Shown here: in pieces, positions 56,803-64,000 of the stretch
Layout: each line of letters begins with the position of its first letter
Numbering within the stretch: the first letter of the stretch is position 1
NCBI GenBank assembly: GCA_026122225.1
Contig: JANEZZ010002244.1
Location: 1 to 64,000, forward strand
DNA: 64,000 bases
Direction: 5' to 3'
Origin: Heloderma charlesbogerti
Taxonomy: Eukaryota; Chordata; Lepidosauria; Squamata; Helodermatidae
The notes under the pieces: generated by a model
Database searches by the model: none
Told to the model about the DNA's origin: nothing
What the model saw: only the letters and a program-made list of their open reading frames with translations
Translations under genes and position numbers: made by a program

Positions 56803-56885
56803 TGCAATCCTATGCATTTTTCCAATCAGAAATAAGTCGTATTGAGTTCAGTTGGATTTACTCTCAAGTAAACATTCTGAAGAAT
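56803..56885. mobile_element. Short palindromic MITE (GCAATCCTAT type)
   Basis: It begins catgcaatcctatgcattt and carries attgagttcagttggattta; the right end is decayed. Confidence 0.55.
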
Positions 56886-57139
56886 CAGAGAAATGAATCA
56901 GCAAAATAAAGTTTGGGGGAAGCCATTTCACAAAACTCTTCTTGATTACTGGATCAATTTCATAAATTTTTGATTGTATCACTCTTTCTCATCAACTCTA
57001 GCTTGGGGTGATCTCACGCTGGCTCATAGTCAAGCCAAGTAATGATTTTCCTTGTCCGCACATCTTAAAGATGTGATGAGGAGAGCCTGAACATATTTCC
57101 TATGGAGTATTCCTTATCTATAAAGTCCTACTTTACATA

Positions 57140-57340
57140 GGGAAATAAGAAACTCCCTTATATCAAGTCAGAACATTGATCCATCTAGCCCAGTACTGTC
57201 AACACTGACTAACAGCAGCTCTCCTGGGTTTCAGGAAGGAGATTTTCCATCCCTACCTGGAGATGCCAGAGACTAAACCCAGGACCTTCTGCATGCAAAG
57301 CAGGTCCTCTACCGCACAGCTATGGCTCCTCCCCAAGGGG
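57140..57340 (-). mobile_element. tRNA-derived SINE, antisense
   Basis: Same type as 29786-29988: actcccttatatcaagtcag, then catctagcccagtactgtca, ctacctggagatgccagaga and gaccttctgcatgcaaagca (tRNA-like head at the high-coordinate end). Confidence 0.8.
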
Positions 57341-57877
57341 ACAAACCCAAGCCTGGACTTGTCTCATACACACATACATACACACATTTGCTGGTAACTT
57401 TTGTGACCTAGTGTGAGGTAACCTGGCTCCAAGAATATTCCCCACCCCAGGTCCCCTCTGGCCAATAAGCCTCATGAGGCTGCATCATGGAAACTCCTTC
57501 ACCATTTGATGCATCAAGGTACCCACCAAAATAGCCTATTCTGCCTCCCAACCCACACTGAGCCTGCCAGTTGTCACCAAACAGATACACTCCCTGACCA
57601 TGCTGATCTGAGAAAAACACCCCATCCCAGAGAGTAGATGAAAGAAAGGCCCCATTCCCATAGCCAATCTGGAAGTGTGAACCCCCACCCCCCAATTCCT
57701 ACTTGCCCCCTAATGGCAACCAACAATGCCTGCATTGTCACCATGCAGTGGAAAGGAACAGAATGCCATGGTCATAAGGCCATGGGAGTGGGGGCACTAG
57801 TGAGAAGGAGATGGAGCCACCTTTTGCACATGTGCGTGCCACCACTCCCAACCCCATTGGCTAGGCACAAGAATTTA
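57341..57877. other. No recognised feature
   Basis: Minus frame 57408-57695 is Gly/Tyr/Trp-rich and has no supporting signature; treated as non-coding. Confidence 0.35.
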
Positions 57878-58310
57878 TTTTATTTATTTAACATATTTCT
57901 TGGCTGCCTTTCAGGGCAGAAGCCCTCCCAAGGCGGCTTACAGCAATAAAATACATAAAAACAGTTAAAATATTAAAAGTGACAAAAGCATAAAAACAAT
58001 AGAAACAACAATAAAAGCCAACAATAAAACCAGCAACTATGTTAACAGCAGTAACAAACCACAACAGCAGTCATATCAAGAGAAGGCCATGGCAAAAAAG
58101 ACGTTTTCAAGGCCTTCTTAAAAGTCTGCACTGACAGAGCATGGCGGACCATCTAGCATTTCTCCATGCCCTCTTCTCCATTGCAAAGAAGGGGGCAGGG
58201 GAAAGTCCGCCTGACCTGGTTGCCCCAAAATATTCCAACAGCTTGCCTGAAAGGCACAAATAACCATAGTAATCCCATTCTACCGAGTCAGCACTAGCTC
58301 TGGGCATCTT
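57878..58310 (-). mobile_element. L2-like LINE 3' region, antisense
   Basis: Antisense tail (tttattttatttatttaaca), then ctgcctttcagggcagaagc, cccaaggcggcttacag and A-rich 3' text, followed by gccttcttaaaagtctgcac. Confidence 0.7.
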
Positions 58311-58875
58311 CGGGCTTCAGCAGGGGCTTTTTTCTTCCAAGAGGAAGGAAAATAATAGCAGCAGCAGTGACAACAATAGCAACAATAACAACAACCATGG
58401 ACAAAGGAAGGCAAGACAGACAAGGTGATGGATCTATCAGGAAAAGCAGGGTAAAGGTAAATAGTCTGTTAGAAATTACAAGGAACATAATTTGATAGTA
58501 TGGGTTAAGTGGGACCTTCAGCCCCAAAATGCCTAAATATAGAGTATATTTGGAAGAATGCTATTTAAACATTTCACTTAGAAAGCCATTACCAACAGCA
58601 AACCTGTGGAACCATTTTTGCAGCTGAAAGTTGATTAATTGTTGCATTTGCACTTATAATTACATCCCTTATTTTTACTTGGCTTTGGGGAAATGAAGCT
58701 TTGAATTGAATCTTATTTTGTTTAAAAAAAAAAAAAAGGCTATGGCTAGCTCACAGATTTTCTATTGCATAATTTCTAATCCAAAACATGGAAGTTAATC
58801 TAGAATTATTTTCTGTAATATAAGTATCTACTGCTACCACATGCATGCAGAACTTTTACTGTACAAAGTGCTGCA
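58311..58875. other. No recognised feature
   Basis: It includes short CAA/CAG-rich text (58350-58400), but no element or gene was recognised. Confidence 0.35.
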
Positions 58876-59308
58876 GAAAGCAATCCTATGGCCCCTAGAG
58901 AGTGTCTGGGGGACCATAGGATTGTTTGGTTTACTGGCCCTGAGGTCAGAGACAAGGCCCCAACCTCGGAGTCAGTAAATCGTACCCCCTTCCCCTTCAT
59001 AGCCAGTGTGGAGAGAACCATGCCGGCTACCTCTCTGCACTTGGAAGCCTGAGCGCAGAGACAGGAAAAAGGGGCGGTCCCAGGGGTGGGGAGAGGAAGA
59101 GACCAGGGAAGCTGCCTTATGCAGCTTCCTCTGCTCACCCCAGCCTCCTTTCCTCCTGCTAGACAGGCAAAATCGCCCCTCTAGCAAAAATACACGGTGG
59201 CCAGAGCACAGAGGTGAGGATCATGTCTGTGCTCTGGCCAACCTGCATTAGGATACTCAGCAGCCTTCAACTTTGGAGGTTGCCAACTATCAACATAGGA
59301 TTGTGTCC
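58876..59308. mobile_element. Diverged GCAATCCTATGG-type MITE
   Basis: It begins gaaagcaatcctatggccc and ends atcaacataggattgtgtcc, inverted. Same group as 36381-36769, with decayed flanks. Confidence 0.6.
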
Positions 59309-59599
59309 ATATAGTGTTTATTTTGTTTTGCCCACACAATCCTCTAAGATGGGTCATTATTCCATTTTACTAATGAGAAATTGAAGATGAAAGATAGTGG
59401 CATGCCTAAAGCCATCTAGTAAATTAATGGCAGAAATAGGACATGAATCTGTGACATTAATTCCATATGTTAAAATTTTAAAAATAATAATGTACCATAG
59501 ACAGAGAGAGAGAGAGAATCCAAAGAATTGTGAATGAAAAGAAAACAACCACTTGCTTTGTTCTCAAATGCTTGTGCAAGGTTCATAATAGACAGCAAT

Positions 59600-59700
59600 A
59601 TTTAAGGCAATAAAATGGAGAGGAGGAGGGTTATGTAAGTTGCCTTGGGTTCCTCGCAAGAGGAAAAAAGGCAGTATATAAATGTAATAATAAATAAATA
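59600..59700 (+). mobile_element. SINE 3' part with L2-like tail
   Basis: It contains aaaatggagaggaggagggt, then gttgccttgggttcctcg and aaatgtaataataaataaat, the sense 3' half of the SINE seen at 33890 and 41722. The tRNA head is missing. Confidence 0.65.
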
Positions 59701-60765
59701 TTATTTGAAGACAGTTGAGATCCAAAGCAATCCTTGTTTGTACAGTAATTTGCACTCCTTTTCATTTGAACTAAAAACTTATTCTGATATACACAAGGTG
59801 TGTTCTTCAGGAAAATTCCCCACAGCGTTGCAGGAAGTCTCTAAAAAGCACCCCCAAACAAGCAAAGGAAAGGCCCTTCCTCACCTTAGGATCAATACCC
59901 AACAGCTTGTGTCTGGAAAAAAATGCATTTGATGGGATAAAATTTCTCAGTGACATGAAATTCAGAACCCTGTTTGTTATGCACTGGGATGAAAAATTCC
60001 AGGATAATGTGTACCCATATATTTTGTATATTCTGGAGCGATTTATAAAATAGGTAGGTCTACAGAAGTTCTCTTGTTTCCATTGATCTGAAAAGTCATA
60101 CTAGGCCTTGGGCAAGCACTTCTGCAGTGGAAAAATATTTTTGGATTTTGGTTCACTTTGCTCGTGCAACAGTCCTTCTCTGAGTAAATGACACCTTCAG
60201 ATCCAGTGCAACGCATTCAGAATCACAAATGAGTTTACCCATTGGGGCTTTTTATGCCAACATTAATTTGTAACAATTAATTTTTAACATTTCTCATTAC
60301 ATATTATAGTTCTTATCATAAGTTCATTCTCACAACAACTGTGAAAGGAAGATTTGTCTGAAAGATACTGACTTACCCTAAAACAACGCATATTAAGGAT
60401 TTCCTAACAGTGAATATTCCTGCAATTAGGAAAATGCATTCCCCATATGGGTTGGATCCAGGGCCAGATCTACATCTCATGTCATATCAGTACAATGTCA
60501 TCATGATACCACTATATCCCTCTTGTGCATTTATATGCACACACAATGACATCTGTTGTGGTCATATTTTGGATAATATGGAATAAAAAGTGGGAAATAA
60601 CACTAGAAAGGTGGCATATAGAATGTGTAATGTGCCCCAACAGTTATCAGTGCACTTTAATACCAATAAAAAGCACTAGGATAGATCTAGCACAGGTGAA
60701 CCGTAAATGGAACCAGACTGCTAGCACATAACATCGAAAACGTTGCAAAGCAACTTTTGAACTGA
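59701..60765. other. No recognised feature
   Basis: AT-rich; nothing recognised. Confidence 0.4.
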
Positions 60766-61077
60766 TCCCCTAGCGGGAAGCTGACAGGCACTGGGGACCA
60801 TCTGGTTGATGATACCTCATCCCTAGGGGATGAAGGTGGAACTGTTTCTGATCACCTAAATGAGGAAGGGAAAGAACTAGGCAATGAGCATACAGTCAGT
60901 CATGATAGCTGGCTAAAGCATCACAGGGAAAAAACATTCATACCAGACACATTTGACAAGGGACACCATATGCTTGGCTTTAAAGGAGAATATACTGGGC
61001 ATAGTGGAAACCTGTTGGACTGGAGAGAACCAGTAGGATATGAGAGTGGGATCTGGACTGGGGAGAATCAGATTTGA
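60766..61077 (+). other. Unrecognised open frame of about 103 codons
   Basis: An uninterrupted frame runs from the TGA at 60763 to the TGA at 61075. The translation is Asp/Glu/Gly/His-rich (EEGKELGNEHTVSHDSW and KGHHMLGFKGEYTGHSGNLL). There is no ATG near its start. I recognise no domain. It may be chance, an exon, or retroelement ORF1; it lies close upstream of the Penelope remnant but on the other strand. Confidence 0.2.
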
Positions 61078-61149
61078 AATCTGGTTTATCCATAAAACTA
61101 AAAACAGGAATAACCCAGTAGAAAAAAAGGGACAAAGTCTCATGGGGTG

Positions 61150-61835
61150 TGTGTGTGTGTGAAAGATAGAAAAACCAACAACAGAGTATTCAAAAATATA
61201 TATAAGCTAAATGTTTCAACTTCTGCCGTCATCAGTAGCTGTGCTGTTAAATGGAGATCAGGACCGGCTGGGTGGAATGCCAGGAGATGAAAGTTCCTTA
61301 GGAGCAAAAACACAGCAGTATGACTGGTATAATGCTTACAAATTGTCCTCCAGATGAAGGCGATTGGGACTAAGAGTCCTCAGTCTATAGATCCAGAAAT
61401 TTTCCCTTTTGTCAAGCATGTCATTGTCTTTTGTTTGTTCTATTGGAACCAACTGTAAATCCAAGAGACTGTGAAAATGAGCTGAAAGGTCTTGCAATAG
61501 GCTGCTCCAGGGTTTTTTTGGGTAAGAATCGCAGATTTCTGGTTATGGAATCTTGTTCTTCAGTCCACTGTAGTTTCCCCTACATATTGCATAGGACATC
61601 CTTTTTCTTACATTCAATTAAATAAACCACATTAGCAGAAGTGCATGTTAATGACTGCCTAATGTAATATGTTTTGTTAGTAACTGTGCTCCTTAAAGAA
61701 GTGGTTTCTTGTAGGTAACGGCAGGTAATGCAATGCATTAATTTACAATGGTATGATCCTGGGGTGCAAGTATCTTGCTTAAGTGCAGCCTTAACTAACA
61801 ATTTATGCAGATTGGGTGGTTTGTGATGCATGGTG
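61150..61835 (-). pseudogene. Penelope-like element remnant with GIY-YIG-type region
   Basis: On the minus strand, from high to low coordinate: HHKPPNLHKLLVKA (the PPNL-LLVRA linker that precedes the endonuclease in Penelope-like elements), then a Cys/His cluster (CKLMHCITCRYLQETTSLRSTVT), then SANVVYLIECKKK, matching the GIY-like VIYLI...C start of their GIY-YIG endonuclease. After a frameshift YVGETT (the YVG counterpart of YIG) follows, and near the C-terminus FWIYRLRTLSPN, the typical end of these proteins. The upstream reverse transcriptase was not found. It is non-functional because of the frameshift and 5' loss. Confidence 0.75.
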
Positions 61836-62549
61836 GAGAATTAATGGCTTCCGTTAAATGTAGCCCAACCCATTTCAGCCCTGTTGCATATATTAACCTT
61901 CTTCAGAGATTAAGATTTCTAAAAATTGGCTGCAGAGATCTCTGAAAAATGTCTCCAAGATGAATCCTGTGACTGACCACCAACTTGATAGATCTTACTG
62001 GTGGGCATGTAAGCAGGGCTGTTGTGGCTGATATTAGGGTCCTGGCAAGTTCATACATCTGCAGATGGTCCTTGGGCAGTCCCAAGCTATTTAAGGTTAA
62101 TCACTATAGTTATGTATTGAATTGCAAAATTCTACGATAATGTGGAACTCTATGTGGATCTATGTCTTTCATTTAATCTGATGTGATTTTAGCATCGAGA
62201 AATATACATTGGAAAAGCACGAACCAAAGCTGTTCAGACTTTTACAAATTGCATACGTAATAGAATCTGAACTGCCCCACTTAATAACCTGACACCACAT
62301 TACTGATGTTTGAACTGCCCTTGCTTCAACTTAGAATCGGCTCAGTATTTATGTGCACTCATGTCAACCAAGTGGTCAAAAAAACCCTTGCTTTTCTCCC
62401 AGAGTTCTCTCCTAGTGCATGATATTGGTGCATCTGTGCTGCTGCAGCTGCCTACATGCACCTTATCATATGCTCCCTGGAAATTGTAGTTCTCATCACG
62501 ATTTGGAGCTGAGTGCTGCCTGAGCTGGGCTGAGCTGAGCTGGAAAAAG
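61836..62549. other. No recognised feature
   Basis: It could contain more of the Penelope reverse transcriptase on the minus strand, but I could not identify it. Confidence 0.35.
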
Positions 62550-62760
62550 TATGTATTTATTTGTTTATCTTAGTACATTTGTATCCCACCTTCCCTCCAA
62601 AGAACTCAGGGTGGTATATGTGGTCATCCCTTCCCCATTTTATCCTCACAACAACCCTGTGAGGTTGGTTAGGCTGAGATTTAATGAATCCAGTGAGCTT
62701 CATGGCTGAGTGGGAATTTGAACCTAGATTCCACCTCTCTCCCTCCAGCCTTAGGCTTGG
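62550..62760 (-). mobile_element. tRNA-derived SINE with L2-like tail, antisense
   Basis: The words catttgtatcccaccttccc, then cattttatcctcacaacaac and ttcatggctgagtgggaatt match 33890-34125. Confidence 0.8.
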
Positions 62761-62911
62761 GAATTCTTCTTCTATATCAGGATATTATTATGGAGTGCTG
62801 GGGGAGAGATTGCCATGCAGCCTCCACAAGCACACGACTTTGTTGTTGCCTGTCCTGAGATGCTGAGCCAGGCCACATAAGTTAGAGTAGGGGTGCTGGG
62901 GAATTTCATGT

Positions 62912-63605
62912 GGGGCAGTATAGGGATGCTGGAGAAATTTGCAACTGACTAACATGAGCTCAGATTTCTAAGAGTCTGACCTGCGGAATCTGCTGTGGGC
63001 TGACCCCCTCAGGCTGCGCAGAGTCCGTGGACTTCCAGATTTTGTGAAAACTTTCCCGAAATTTACGCAAATTTATTCGTAGGAAAATATGCATGTTTCT
63101 GCTGAGACTGGTAAATATACACGGGGAAAAGTTGAATGGAATAGGGGACAATATGCTAAATGCTACATACTAATGTAAATTCCATAAATTGTTGCAAACT
63201 GTCTTATGGAATTATTTGCATATTTTTCTGCATAACAACAAAAAATTGAATCCATCTGTGAATGGACAGCAGAACAAACAACACTGCACAATCCTCGAAA
63301 CACATGCAGGACGGATCTCACAAAATCCAGACATCCCTAGGGCAGTATCCAGTGGGGCTGCTGTGCTGGCTCCATTGCACTTGTGCAACAGGGTTTTTGC
63401 ATTCATAAAAATAACCCTGGAAATGAGTGGAAATGCTTGTTTCCAAATTGGGACGAGTCAGATGAGCGAGAGCGACCTTCTGCAAGCTCCACTGACCTGC
63501 CCTATTCCAGAAATGAGCATTTACACTCATCTGGGGTTATTTTTAGAAGCGCCAAGGCCTGGTAGCTGTGACTCCTGCAACTGCACAGGCACAATACGAT
63601 ACTGT
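62912..63605. mobile_element. Hairpin MITE with a hAT element in its left end
   Basis: The left end gggcagtatccagtggggc is inverted against aatacgatactgtcc at about 63582-63598. Arms aataaccctggaaatgag (about 63409) and ctcatctggggttattttt (about 63524) pair. The left end is split by the element at 62921-63339. Confidence 0.6.
62921..63339. mobile_element. hAT-type MITE, TAGGGATG family, perfect TSD
   Basis: GGGCAGTA flanks it at 62913-62920 and 63340-63347. It begins tagggatgctggagaaat and ends ccagacatcccta. It is 419 bp, A/T-rich inside, without coding sequence. Confidence 0.9.
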
Positions 63606-64000
63606 CCTTGGTCTGCATTTTTAAGCGAACTGATTTAAATTCACACTGCCCAGACTAATATGTGGAAGGAACTTGGATTGCACACTTCTCTGGATTTTGT
63701 GATGCAGTTCTCGGCTCAGAAATAATGTCCAAAAATGTGTAGATTGGGGAAAGTTGCATACACAAAAGTGTATAGTAGGGAAAGCTGCATATAAAAATTA
63801 ATGTGAGTTTATGTGTGTGTGTTTTGAAAAAAAAAGACAGGATGGAAATTAGATGGGACAGACCTTTGACTGAATATATTCAAAACTGACATGGACCAGA
63901 CATAGATTGATACATACATTCCTAGATTAGAGTTAGTAACATGATGGATCCATATCTTTATGGCTCATCCATGGCTCATCAACTGACCCTCTCCCCTTGC
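63606..64000. other. No recognised feature to the window end
   Basis: AT-rich sequence, with a short GT-rich run near 63810. Confidence 0.35.

Noticed and set aside
63189..63638. Plus open frame of 149 codons near the end
   Set aside because: It spans the hAT MITE end and the hairpin MITE, and has no domain.

Overview
The window reads as vertebrate, most probably squamate reptile (lizard or snake), intergenic or intronic DNA. No host protein-coding exon, rRNA or tRNA gene was recognised. The organism call rests on the mix of repeats: a BovB/RTE LINE together with CR1 and L2-like LINEs, tRNA-derived SINEs of types I know from squamates, a Tc1 element with long terminal inverted repeats, and many short palindromic hAT-type MITEs. 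Family names come from pattern recognition without a database search; the structural claims (target-site duplications, inverted repeats, nesting, frameshifts) were read directly from the sequence.

Layout. 1-6775 is a purine-rich, CpG-rich degenerate GA tract with poly-C blocks, unlike anything else here. 6.8-16 kb is AT-rich DNA with CR1 ends and MITEs, including a 698-bp hAT element inside an older palindromic MITE. 16-26 kb has a hAT element, decayed L2-like reverse transcriptase pieces, a CpG-rich promoter-like patch (about 18.65-19.22 kb), a hAT-like element with three 165-bp tandem units, and a long inverted repeat. 26.4-28.4 kb is a 5'-truncated BovB inserted in an L2-like LINE. 28.4-39.3 kb holds fold-back MITEs, SINEs, CR1 copies and a solo LTR with a 5-bp duplication.

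39.77-41.58 kb is a hAT element carrying two further hAT elements. 44.4-50.7 kb holds more MITEs, a nearly intact Tc1 element nested in a MITE, and a hAT element with a perfect 8-bp duplication. 53-59.3 kb is similar, with a striking hairpin-array MITE at 54.7-55.6 kb nested in another MITE. 61.15-61.84 kb is a Penelope-like remnant with a GIY-YIG-type region. The end holds a SINE and a hAT MITE inserted in the end of a hairpin MITE.

The strongest candidate for something little described is a pair of MITEs sharing a TAGGGATG-type end (40752-41474 and 54727-55566). Their interiors are arrays of two alternating near-perfect palindromes, one around TACGTA and one around an ATGGCGGC (YY1-like) core. 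In the second copy the centres lie at an almost constant 50-bp spacing. The autonomous elements show only decayed coding capacity, so nothing here is clearly an active gene; the Tc1 transposase (one frameshift, catalytic residues kept) is closest.
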